NCBI GenBank assembly: GCA_029209985.1
Contig: JARGNZ010000012.1
Coordinates: 25,856 to 89,855, forward strand
Direction of reading: 5' to 3'
Length of the DNA: 64,000 nucleotides
Source of the DNA: Parvibaculaceae bacterium
Lineage (GTDB): Bacteria > Pseudomonadota > Alphaproteobacteria > Parvibaculales > Parvibaculaceae
Below the pieces are notes generated by a model. That model did not search any database and had not been told where the DNA came from. It saw only the letters and a program-made list of their open reading frames with translations. Position 1 is the first letter of the stretch. Each line of letters begins with the position of its first letter. The position numbers and the translations under genes are program-made. Positions 9,152 to 17,237 of the stretch are shown in pieces.

Positions 9152-10180
9152 ATGGAACGGTCCAGCACCACAAAAGACTACATCGCAAAAGATCAAAGTA
9201 CGTTTATCGTAGGTGGGGTGGCATTAGTCATCGGGTTGATCCTCGGCTTTGGCATATCCGCGCTCCTTGGCGGAAACGAGAATGGGTACTCGGTCACAGA
9301 CGATGGCATGACACTGACCCTGATTGCGCCCAAAACAGATGATGAAGCACCCATCGCCTCCGGTAAGGAAGTGACCTTAACCGCACAGCAGCTTAAAGCC
9401 ATGCTCGCACGTGTACCATTGGCCAATTTGATGGCGGCCCAACAACGCCCCAACGGTGTGATGCGTTTGGTGCGGGAACAAATTGCGGCGCGGACTGTTT
9501 TGCGCGATGCCCTCACAACCGATTGGGCACTTAAAGATGCCGCCGTTGCCAAGGCACGCCAAGTCGCTGAAAAAACGATGATGGAAATCTATCTCAAATT
9601 CGTTTCCCAGCCAGAGCCGGGCTATCCAGAAAAAGCAAAGCTTGAAAAAGTTGTCGCCGAAAAGCCTGACCTTCTAAAAGGCCCGCGCGAAGTCAACCTT
9701 GCACAAATTTTTATTGGCTTGCCTAAAAACCCGTCCGAAGAAGATCAATTGGCCGTGCGCAAGAAAGCCATCGCGATCCATGAGAAAGTGACCGCAGAGG
9801 GCGCAGACTTTGGGGCGCTGGCCAGCTTGCACTCTGATCACAAGGACAGCGCCATGAAAGGCGGCGAGGCTGGTTGGATTACAGATGATAAAATCGTACC
9901 GGAATTACGTGCGGTTATTTCACAATTGAAAATCAATGAAGTGAGCCAACCTATTCAAACAGCGAAGGGTATTCACATTGTGAAGAACCAAGGCGTGCGC
10001 CCTGGGCCTGATCGGTCGGTTGAACAGGTTGTTGCACGGCTGCGTGTTGCTGTTCGTAAGAAGTCTGCTGAGCGCCGTCGTCAAGCTCTGGTAAAAGACC
10101 TTGCAAGTAAGCAATCGGTGGAAATTGATGCCGATGCCGTTAAAAAAGTAATCGCAGAAGTAATCGCCTCTCGCCAATAA
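9152..10180 (+). CDS. Membrane-anchored parvulin-type peptidyl-prolyl isomerase
   Basis: This 342-residue protein has one N-terminal membrane segment (about residues 18-38) and then a periplasmic region. A SurA-like N-domain is followed by a rotamase domain that shows VNLAQIFIGLP, DFGALASLHSDHKDSAMKGG, GWI and GIHIVKNQG. Such proteins help fold outer-membrane proteins. The start at 9152 has GAGG six bases upstream, better than the alternatives at 9062 or 9131. Its placement between two receptor loci fits a role in outer-membrane protein biogenesis, which is inference. A strong terminator follows. Confidence 0.85.
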   Translation: MERSSTTKDYIAKDQSTFIVGGVALVIGLILGFGISALLGGNENGYSVTDDGMTLTLIAPKTDDEAPIASGKEVTLTAQQLKAMLARVPLANLMAAQQRPNGVMRLVREQIAARTVLRDALTTDWALKDAAVAKARQVAEKTMMEIYLKFVSQPEPGYPEKAKLEKVVAEKPDLLKGPREVNLAQIFIGLPKNPSEEDQLAVRKKAIAIHEKVTAEGADFGALASLHSDHKDSAMKGGEAGWITDDKIVPELRAVISQLKINEVSQPIQTAKGIHIVKNQGVRPGPDRSVEQVVARLRVAVRKKSAERRRQALVKDLASKQSVEIDADAVKKVIAEVIASRQ

Positions 10181-10211
10181 ACGCTTGGCATTGATGCGCT
10201 AGAACAAATGA

Positions 10212-10240
10212 ACCCCCGAGAGCGTGCTCTCGGGGGTTTT
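10212..10240. terminator. Rho-independent terminator between convergent genes
   Basis: The perfect 12-bp stem ACCCCCGAGAGC (10212-10223) with GCTCTCGGGGGT (10226-10237) has a 2-base centre and is followed by TTTT on the plus strand. It ends the isomerase gene and can also serve the receptor gene that arrives from the other side. Confidence 0.9.
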
Positions 10241-10269
10241 CGTGGTCATTACACAACTTTGGAAGGGTT

Positions 10270-12312
10270 TTAGAAACGTACGGTAATCGCACCTTTCCAG
10301 TTTTGACCACGGCTAGGCTCTCTGTTGAGAACTTCCGTGTACTGCTCGTTGAACAGGTTATCAACACCAAGGTTCAGCTTCACGCTTTCAGTCACTTTGT
10401 AGCTCGAGAAGACATTCACAAGGTTGTAGCTATCCGATGGCACGTCGTTGCGGTCTTGTGCGGCAACCGCATGCCATGTGACACCTGCGCGTAGAGCATT
10501 GTCAGCGGCACGAAATCCAACAGTGGTCGAAACTTTGTCTGCTGGAATGGTGTTGAGATAGTCACCCGTGTTCTCGTCCTTACCACGGATGCGGGAGTAC
10601 GACACGGATCCAAAGACGTTGGTTGACTCATAGTTCAACGTCGCCTCAATCCCGCGTAGATTAGCCTCTGCGACATTAAGGAATTGATAGGTGGTGTCAG
10701 ACCAGCTGAATGGGAATGACGGGCCAAAGGTCAATTCAGCATCGATGTAATCTTCAACATCCATGTTGAAGTAATTGGCTTTGAAGGCCACCCGGTCATT
10801 TGATTGGAAGAGGTTTGAAACAGAGATATTTGTACCAAATTCCCAGTTCTGTCCGACTTCCGGTTTCAAGTTCGGGTTAGGAAGAAATTCAAAGGCCGCA
10901 GCACCAGGGTGAATGCCGCTTTGCAAGGTCTCTGTGGTGGACGGGGCTCTGAAGGCTTCGGCCCATGTCGCATAGACCGTCACGTTTTCAATAGGCGTAA
11001 CCGCGACAGTTGCTTTCGGAGAGACGTGCGTATCTTCCATGGTGGCTGAAGGGGCTGTGAGTTCGTATGAATCATACCGGGCAGCCAAGATGAGATCGAG
11101 CCAAGTGGTAATGGCAATTTGGTCTTGAACAAAACCACCGTAGATAGAGCGTTCCCCACCCGGTGTATAAATATCTGCGCCACCTGTGCTTTCATCCATA
11201 GATGTGACCGTGTCGAAGAAACCGTCTACGCCGTATGTCACTTCATGGGTACCAAAACCACTAAGGCGGCTGGTGTTGAAGATATCAAAGCCGATGGTTT
11301 CTACTTCATTGATCTTTGTGTAGGGACCACCAGAGCTGAGTTTACGTTCACGGGTATTTTTCGTGTTGGTGTAATAGGTAGAGGCAGACAGATCGACCCA
11401 TGCATTGTCATCAGGCGCATAGCTGTAAGCAAGGGTTACTGTGTTGTCTCTGATTTCTTCGTCGTAGTCTGCTGACTCGTAATCGGACCGATTGATGAGC
11501 AAGGATGTTTTGATCGTTTGGAAATCTGTAAGAGCATAGCTTGCTTTTAGAAGCGCATTGCCATTGTCTAATTCTGTGTAGTCGACTTCATTACCGTCGC
11601 CATCTTCATAGTTGCCATTTGTGCGATATGTGATGGAACCAAACAGATCTGTTTCATCATTCGGCATCGCATAACCAGTAAGGGTGGTTAAAAAGGTGTC
11701 ATCAATTGAATGGTAGCCAAACTTCGCAGTCATCCCTGAGGCGGCACCTGGGTCAAGCAAGTCAGCGGCATCTTTGGTGATGAAATTGACAACACCGCCA
11801 ATGGCGCCGGAACCGTAAACAGCCGCAGAAGGCCCACGCACGATATCAACTTGTTTCAGCAACTCAGGTTCGATGAAAACAGCCGTATTAGCAGCATGGC
11901 CTGTGCGCTGGAAGTTTTGGCGGGTGCCGTCAATCATGACGTTGACCCGGCCATATTCCTGCATACCGCGAATGTTGATGCCGATCCCCGGACCTTCTTC
12001 TGTTTTGGCCCCTGTGACACCGGGCACGCCGATGAGCAGCTCATCCACACTGGTTGCTTGGATGTCTTCAATGTCTTGTTCTGTGATCACGGTGGTGGAC
12101 GACAGCGTTTCCAAAGCAGATTCTTTGGTCTTCGTCGCTGTGATGGTGATCGCGTCCAAGGCAACAGCCGCGACTTGGATGGGTTCGTCAGCAGAGGCGC
12201 TTGGGGCAAGCAGCCCTAAAGCAAGTGCGGCCATGCCCGTGCCAGCCAGCAAACGCTGGCGCAAGTTTGTGGGGCGAGCGCATGCGGTGCGCTCTGAAAG
12301 AATATGTGTCAT
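10270..12312 (-). CDS. TonB-dependent haem/haemoglobin-type receptor
   Basis: This 680-residue receptor has a signal peptide (cleavage near ASADEP), a TonB box region (DAITITATK), a plug with RGPSAAVYGSGAIGG and a barrel ending in VRF. The barrel carries both boxes typical of haem receptors, FRAP (in EAFRAPST) and NPNL (in LPNPNLKPE). A haem- or haemoglobin-uptake role follows from these family motifs. The start at 12312 is preferred because GGAG lies five bases before it; ATGs at 12327 and 12366 have no such site. A near-consensus Fur box lies 138 bp upstream. No haem ABC transporter is adjacent, so uptake across the inner membrane depends on genes elsewhere. Confidence 0.9.
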   Translation of the reverse strand: MTHILSERTACARPTNLRQRLLAGTGMAALALGLLAPSASADEPIQVAAVALDAITITATKTKESALETLSSTTVITEQDIEDIQATSVDELLIGVPGVTGAKTEEGPGIGINIRGMQEYGRVNVMIDGTRQNFQRTGHAANTAVFIEPELLKQVDIVRGPSAAVYGSGAIGGVVNFITKDAADLLDPGAASGMTAKFGYHSIDDTFLTTLTGYAMPNDETDLFGSITYRTNGNYEDGDGNEVDYTELDNGNALLKASYALTDFQTIKTSLLINRSDYESADYDEEIRDNTVTLAYSYAPDDNAWVDLSASTYYTNTKNTRERKLSSGGPYTKINEVETIGFDIFNTSRLSGFGTHEVTYGVDGFFDTVTSMDESTGGADIYTPGGERSIYGGFVQDQIAITTWLDLILAARYDSYELTAPSATMEDTHVSPKATVAVTPIENVTVYATWAEAFRAPSTTETLQSGIHPGAAAFEFLPNPNLKPEVGQNWEFGTNISVSNLFQSNDRVAFKANYFNMDVEDYIDAELTFGPSFPFSWSDTTYQFLNVAEANLRGIEATLNYESTNVFGSVSYSRIRGKDENTGDYLNTIPADKVSTTVGFRAADNALRAGVTWHAVAAQDRNDVPSDSYNLVNVFSSYKVTESVKLNLGVDNLFNEQYTEVLNREPSRGQNWKGAITVRF

Positions 12313-12449
12313 TGAAACTCCAGCCATAGTTGTGGTGCGCCCTCCCGAGTACGCGTGCAGTTTCAAGCTGGCCGGTAATAGCTGAAACGCACTGGTACAG
12401 GATCATCACCAATACATGCCCTCATGGGCACATATGCTCTAGCAATCAT

Positions 12450-12468
12450 GATATTGATAATCAATATT
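12450..12468 (-). promoter_or_regulatory. Fur box upstream of the haem-type receptor
   Basis: GATATTGATAATCAATATT matches the classical 19-bp Fur consensus at 16 positions and contains a perfect palindrome, ATATTGA-TAA-TCAATAT. It lies in the divergent region between the receptor (minus strand) and the RidA-like gene (plus strand, start 12598), so it may control one or both under iron. Confidence 0.85.
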
Positions 12469-12597
12469 AAAACAGTCGGAAGTTTTTTGTCTGGCGCTAT
12501 TGTGACTATTTAGCCACGATGCTCTTGTCGGAGCATTGGGCGATACGGCGCTGGAGGCGGCACCTTCAGAAAAATAGCGGAAATTGGGAGAATTAAA

Positions 12598-13080
12598 GTG
12601 ATAAGAACAAAAATAGGCACTGTCGCGGCATTTTTGGGTGCATTTATTGGGAGTTTAGCGGGGGCACACGCGCAGGAAGAGGGCACAACCGGTGCTAATG
12701 TGCACTATCACCAATCTGAAGCCACAAAGACCCTCGGCCTGCCCTTCTCAGATGTGGTGCAAGTTGGGGATGTGTTCTTTTTGTCAGGTCAAATTGGGGC
12801 GTTGCCAGGCACCCTAACAATGGCGGGCGATACGATGGAGCTACAGGCGCGCCAAGCCATGGATAATATCGGTGCCGTGCTAAAAGAGCAGAACCTCAGT
12901 TTCGATCATGTCGTGAAATGCACGGTGATGATGAAAGATATGAGCCAATGGGGTGCTTTTAACAAAGTATACATCACTTATTTTAAGCCAGACCAATATC
13001 CTGCCCGCAGTGCGTTCGGCGCAAGCGGCCTAGCGATTGGGGCCTTGCTAGAAATTGAATGCATCGCGGCAAAATCGTAG
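12598..13080 (+). CDS. Exported RidA-family protein
   Basis: This 160-residue member of the YjgF/YER057c/UK114 (RidA) family starts with GTG; GGAG lies seven bases upstream. Residues 1-25 form a clear signal peptide ending AHAQ, so the protein should be periplasmic. The RidA core follows: VFFLSGQIG, QARQAMDNIGAVL, VVKCTVMMKDM, PARSAFG (the arginine of the deaminase pocket) and LEIECIA. Cytosolic RidA hydrolyses reactive enamines and imines; what an exported version does is not established. It diverges from the haem-type receptor across a Fur box, so iron regulation is possible. Confidence 0.85.
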   Translation: MIRTKIGTVAAFLGAFIGSLAGAHAQEEGTTGANVHYHQSEATKTLGLPFSDVVQVGDVFFLSGQIGALPGTLTMAGDTMELQARQAMDNIGAVLKEQNLSFDHVVKCTVMMKDMSQWGAFNKVYITYFKPDQYPARSAFGASGLAIGALLEIECIAAKS

Positions 13081-13104
13081 CCGTGGCTCCTTTACTTGCT
13101 GTTT

Positions 13105-13143
13105 CCAAGGCTTACCTCTACACAGAAGAGAGGTAAGCCTTGG
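13105..13143 (+). promoter_or_regulatory. Perfect 15-bp hairpin abutting the ribosome binding site of the DUF599 gene
   Basis: CCAAGGCTTACCTCT (13105-13119) pairs perfectly with AGAGGTAAGCCTTGG (13129-13143) around a 9-base loop. The last two G of the stem are the first two of GGAGGA, the ribosome binding site of the gene starting at 13153. No T-run follows. It may be a U-less terminator for the RidA gene or a translational control element. Confidence 0.6.
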
Positions 13144-13152
13144 AGGACATGA

Positions 13153-13875
13153 ATGCCGAATTTTGCACAATTTCAACAAATCTCAGAAAGCCTCAGTCTC
13201 CTAAATTGGATTGGGCTGGTGTTGCTGGTTATCTGTTGGTTGTTATACCCGATCGTTAGTCGCAGGCTCCCAAAGTCTGATTTAACGACTGAAATTGAAC
13301 GGCAACGACATAAATGGATGGCTGAAATGCTCCACCGTGAGGAGCGTATTACAGACGTGTCTTTGGCCCGTGGCCTATTCGGATCTGTATCTTTCTTTGC
13401 CTCCACCACCGTTTTGTTGATTAGTGGACTGATCGGCCTGCTTGCGTCTGCTCCCAGCTTGTATGAAAGCCTGACGCTTTCATCTGTGTTTGATGAAACG
13501 GGGCTGGCTATTTTTGAAGTAAAAATCTGTGTTCTGATTATTATCTTCATCCATGCCTTTTTTAAATTTGGCTGGTCGATGCGGTTGCATACGTATTGCA
13601 TGATTTTTATTGGGGCTGCCCCCCAACGTGAGTGGCACGAAAGCGAGGAGGCTGCGAAGGTCTCCCGGCAAGCGGGGGCATTGAGTGCTTTGGCCTCCAG
13701 ACACTATTTTGAGGGGATGCGGGGCTATTATTTCGGCTTAGCCACCTTACCGTGGTTTATATCGCCTGTTCTCTTGATCATCTCTGTACTTTTGACGATG
13801 GCCGTGCTTATACGTCGGGAACATTATTCGCGTGCACTAGACATCGTGCGTCCGCCGATACCGGACAACGCATAA
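13153..13875 (+). CDS. DUF599 family membrane protein
   Basis: This 240-residue protein has about four membrane segments (near residues 15-35, 75-98, 120-142 and 195-220) and the conserved DUF599 features: a basic stretch after the first helix (RHKWMAEMLHREERI), GSVSFFASTTVLLISG, and FFKFGWSMRLHTYCMIFIGAAP. The family is widespread in Alphaproteobacteria and has no known function. GGAGGA precedes the ATG at good spacing, but next to the 15-bp hairpin described above. Confidence 0.85.
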   Translation: MPNFAQFQQISESLSLLNWIGLVLLVICWLLYPIVSRRLPKSDLTTEIERQRHKWMAEMLHREERITDVSLARGLFGSVSFFASTTVLLISGLIGLLASAPSLYESLTLSSVFDETGLAIFEVKICVLIIIFIHAFFKFGWSMRLHTYCMIFIGAAPQREWHESEEAAKVSRQAGALSALASRHYFEGMRGYYFGLATLPWFISPVLLIISVLLTMAVLIRREHYSRALDIVRPPIPDNA

Positions 13876-13939
13876 ACCTCTGCGCCGCCCACGCGCTAAG
13901 ACGCGGATTAAATCCGCTGAACCATCGATAGGAACCAAA

Positions 13940-15262
13940 TTGACCAACGCAAAGCCTTTAGATTTGGCCATTATTGGTGGCGGCCCCGCAGGTTTGATGG
14001 CGGCTGAGGCCGCTTTGGCCGCCCGTCCTGAGTTGACCGTCTGTGTGTTTGAAGCAAAACCGAGCTTGGCCCGCAAATTCCTCATGGCAGGCAAGAGCGG
14101 CCTCAACCTCACTCATGTTGAGCAAACAAAGGCCTTTTTGTCCCGCTTTGGGCGCGCGTCTAATAAGTTAAAATCACAAATTGAAGCCTTTCCCCCTTAC
14201 GAGTTGCGTCGTTGGGCCGATGACTTGGGCGCAGAGACCTTTGTGGGCAGTTCGGGCCGTATTTTCCCAGCAGTCATGAAGGCCTCCCCCTTGCTGCGTA
14301 ACTGGTTGCGCCGCCTTCAACGACAAGGGGCCGACGTGCGCCTTAACCAAAAATGGTTGGGCTGGGATGAAAAGGGACACCTCAAGTTTCGCGATGTGAA
14401 AACAGGTTATGAGCAGCTCATTGACGCCGATGCAACCATTCTCGCACTTGGCGGTGCCAGCTGGCCCAAGCTTGGGTCTGTGGGGGACTGGGTGCCATTG
14501 CTCGAAGAAGCAGGCATTCCATGCGCCCCGTGGAAACCGGCAAACTGTGGCTTCGACACTGACTGGACAGCTTTTTTCAAAGAAAAATTTGGCGGCGAAC
14601 CGGTCAAAAATGTGCGGTTGAGCATTGGGGAAGAAGCCTTGCGCGGTGAATTTGTGGTGTCTGATAAAGGTGTTGAAGGCAGCGCCATTTATACATTGTC
14701 AGCTCCCATCCGCGATGCGCTGGAAGAGAACGGCACCGCAACAGTCTTGCTTGACCTGATGCCCGACCGAACAGCCGCCCAATTGGCCAACCGTTTGTCG
14801 GTGCCACGGGGGAAACGTAGTTTCGCCACTCACATGCGCAAGTCAGTGCGATTGGAAGGGGTGAAGGCGGCCCTTCTGCGCGAATTGGCGCCAGAGATGG
14901 CACAGGCGGCGGCTCTTGAAGATCCCCAAGCTTTGGCCCAGACGATCAAAGCTTTGCCGTTAACGTTGTCCGGTGCGCGCCCTCTTGAAGAGGCCATTAG
15001 TGTTGCAGGCGGTGTGCGGTGGAGCGCCTTGTCCTTTGACCTATCCACGCGGGAACGCCCAGACGTATATTGCGTGGGTGAAATGGTGGATTGGGAAGCC
15101 CCAACTGGGGGTTACTTGTTGACCGCCTCTATGGCTCAAGGCCGATGGGCAGGCAACGCAGCCGCAGAAGCCTTAATGCCAGCAGAAGTAGATGACGGTT
15201 TGAGCGATGAAGAGCGTGACTTTGCACAAGATCTACCAAGTTTTACCCAAGAAAGTGACTGA
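13940..15262 (+). CDS. HI0933-superfamily flavoprotein, TIGR03862-like
   Basis: This 440-residue protein begins with TTG after AGGAA. An N-terminal FAD site reads IIGGGPAGLMAAEAAL, followed by KFLMAGKSGLNLTH, which replaces the ISGGGRCNFTN of BaiN proteins and marks the PP_4765-type subfamily. Near the C-terminus, VGEMVDWEAPTGGYLLTASMAQG closes the FAD domain. The substrate is unknown. It is only distantly related to the flavoprotein at 3052, so the two are not a recent duplication. A short palindrome (GCGGATT-A-AATCCGC, 13903-13917) lies 22 bases before the start. Confidence 0.87.
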   Translation: MTNAKPLDLAIIGGGPAGLMAAEAALAARPELTVCVFEAKPSLARKFLMAGKSGLNLTHVEQTKAFLSRFGRASNKLKSQIEAFPPYELRRWADDLGAETFVGSSGRIFPAVMKASPLLRNWLRRLQRQGADVRLNQKWLGWDEKGHLKFRDVKTGYEQLIDADATILALGGASWPKLGSVGDWVPLLEEAGIPCAPWKPANCGFDTDWTAFFKEKFGGEPVKNVRLSIGEEALRGEFVVSDKGVEGSAIYTLSAPIRDALEENGTATVLLDLMPDRTAAQLANRLSVPRGKRSFATHMRKSVRLEGVKAALLRELAPEMAQAAALEDPQALAQTIKALPLTLSGARPLEEAISVAGGVRWSALSFDLSTRERPDVYCVGEMVDWEAPTGGYLLTASMAQGRWAGNAAAEALMPAEVDDGLSDEERDFAQDLPSFTQESD

Positions 15263-15364
15263 AGCTAAATTCAGCCTAGCTTGACAAAAAGCGGCATCAG
15301 CTCTACCCAACTCGCATTGATTTTCCTGAATTTTCCTGAATTTCCCCAGCGTCGAAGGTGAGCT

Positions 15365-17167
15365 ATGCCCCACATCTACTCCGAGAAGGATCTCGATTTC
15401 ATCCTATACGATATGCTCGATACGGAGGGTCTGTTAAAAACGGAGCGGTACGCAGAGCATAGTCGCGAAGCCTTTAATCAGATTCTCGAAACATCTACCC
15501 GCATGGCGGAAGATTTATACCAACCACATGCGGCAAAAGTAGATGCCAATGAGCCGGAATTTGACGGTGAAAAAGTCACCATCATTCCCGAAGTAAAAGA
15601 AGCCCTCGATGCCTACCGCGAGGCGGGCTTCCCCGGCGCTTTGTTTCCTTTTGAGCAAGGGGGCATGCAGCTTCCGGTCACCATTGCCCAAGCATCCGGG
15701 TTCATTTTTGGCGCAGCAAATGTTTCGACCGCAGGCTACGCCATGCTCTCCTTAGGGGCGGCAAATCTGATCAGCTCATTTGGGTCGCAAGCACAACAAG
15801 ACCGGTTTCTAAGCCAAATGATTGAGGGGCGGTTCTTCGGCACCATGTGTTTGTCTGAGCCACAAGCGGGCTCATCCTTGTCAGACATTCGCACCAAAGC
15901 TGTGCCACAAGAAGATGGCACCTACGCCATCACAGGCACCAAGATGTGGATTTCGGGCGGCGAACACGACATGTCTGAAAACATCATTCATATGGTCATG
16001 GCGAAAATTGAAGGGGCTCCGGCGGGCGCCAAAGGTATTTCGCTCTTTATTGTGCCAAAAATCATGGTGAAAGAAGACGGCACCCTAGGCAAGCGTAACG
16101 ACGTGAAGCTGGCGGGCCTTAATCACAAAATGGGCTATCGCGGCACAGTCAATACCTTCCTCAGCTTTGGCGAAGAAGGTGGGGCAGTGGGCTATTTGGT
16201 TGGTGAGCCCAACAAGGGTCTTGCCTATATGTTCCAGATGATGAATGAAGCCCGCATTGGTGTTGGTCTGGGGGCTACGTCTCTCGGCTATACTGGCTAC
16301 CTTCATTCCCTTGATTACGCCAAAGGCCGCCCTCAAGGGCGCTTGATTGATGGTAAAGACCCCACGACGCCGATGGTGCCGATCATTGAACATGCTGACA
16401 TCAAACGCTTGATGATGCAGCAAAAGTCCTATGTCGAAGGGGCGCTCCACCTTTGTCTATATGCGGCCCGTTTGGTCGATGACATTGCGACATGCGAGGA
16501 CGCAGCCGACAGGAAAGACATGGAGCTATTGCTCGATCTTTTAACCCCGGTTGTAAAGTCATGGCCCTCAGAGTTTTGTCTCGAAGCAAATAAACTCGCG
16601 ATTCAAGTACACGGTGGGTACGGCTATACCCGCGAATATCCCGTTGAACGCTTTTACCGTGATAACCGCTTGAACCCGATACATGAGGGAACGCATGGCA
16701 TTCAAGGCTTGGACATTCTGGGCCGTAAGGTTTCCATGGCCAATGGCCGGGCGGTGGAATTGTTGATCGAACGGATGACGAAAACAATCGTGGCCGCTAA
16801 AGCCGAGGCCACTTTAAGCGCCCATGCAACCGCTCTTGAGGAGGCCGTCGGCGTTCTGGTCTCCACAACCCAAACCCTGTTGGGGGCGGCGATGCAGGGG
16901 GATGTGGCGCGGGCCTTTGCCAATGCAACGCTCTATTTGGATGCTTTCGGGCATGTGGTGTTGGCGTGGTTCTGGTTGCAACAGGCGCTCAAAGCACAAG
17001 AGAAATTAGCGCACGGGGCAGACGGTGATGACGCTGCTTTTTATGCAGGCAAACAAGCTGCATGTACTTATTTCATGCGCTACGAACTGCCCAAAGCCGT
17101 GTCCAGTTTACACGAACAAGCCAAGTTGGATGACACTTGCGTGTCTGCTGACCCAGCCATTTTCTAA
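15365..17167 (+). CDS. Long-form acyl-CoA dehydrogenase (about 600 residues)
   Basis: This 600-residue enzyme has the N-terminal and middle acyl-CoA dehydrogenase domains (MCLSEPQAGSSLSD, GTKMWISGGEHD), the C-terminal helical domain with HGGYGYTREYPVERFYRD, the catalytic glutamate in NPIHEGTHGIQ, and an extra C-terminal helical extension. This architecture is shared by DmdC-type methylmercaptopropionyl-CoA dehydrogenases and by medium/long-chain enzymes; sequence alone does not decide which. It oxidises an acyl-CoA to the enoyl-CoA and passes electrons to ETF. It stands alone, with a terminator just downstream. Two 10-base copies of TTTTCCTGAA sit at 15321-15340 before the gene. Confidence 0.9.
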   Translation: MPHIYSEKDLDFILYDMLDTEGLLKTERYAEHSREAFNQILETSTRMAEDLYQPHAAKVDANEPEFDGEKVTIIPEVKEALDAYREAGFPGALFPFEQGGMQLPVTIAQASGFIFGAANVSTAGYAMLSLGAANLISSFGSQAQQDRFLSQMIEGRFFGTMCLSEPQAGSSLSDIRTKAVPQEDGTYAITGTKMWISGGEHDMSENIIHMVMAKIEGAPAGAKGISLFIVPKIMVKEDGTLGKRNDVKLAGLNHKMGYRGTVNTFLSFGEEGGAVGYLVGEPNKGLAYMFQMMNEARIGVGLGATSLGYTGYLHSLDYAKGRPQGRLIDGKDPTTPMVPIIEHADIKRLMMQQKSYVEGALHLCLYAARLVDDIATCEDAADRKDMELLLDLLTPVVKSWPSEFCLEANKLAIQVHGGYGYTREYPVERFYRDNRLNPIHEGTHGIQGLDILGRKVSMANGRAVELLIERMTKTIVAAKAEATLSAHATALEEAVGVLVSTTQTLLGAAMQGDVARAFANATLYLDAFGHVVLAWFWLQQALKAQEKLAHGADGDDAAFYAGKQAACTYFMRYELPKAVSSLHEQAKLDDTCVSADPAIF

Positions 17168-17189
17168 GTCGAATGATACTCGCATAGAA

Positions 17190-17223
17190 ACAGGCCCGCA
17201 CGAATTTCGCGCGGGCCTGTTTT
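17190..17223. terminator. Bidirectional terminator between acyl-CoA dehydrogenase and alkylsulfatase
   Basis: The stem ACAGGCCCGC (17190-17199) with GCGGGCCTGT (17211-17220) is perfect over 10 bp and is followed by TTT on the plus strand. The two flanking genes converge here. Confidence 0.85.
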
Positions 17224-17237
17224 GCAAAGGGAGCTGC

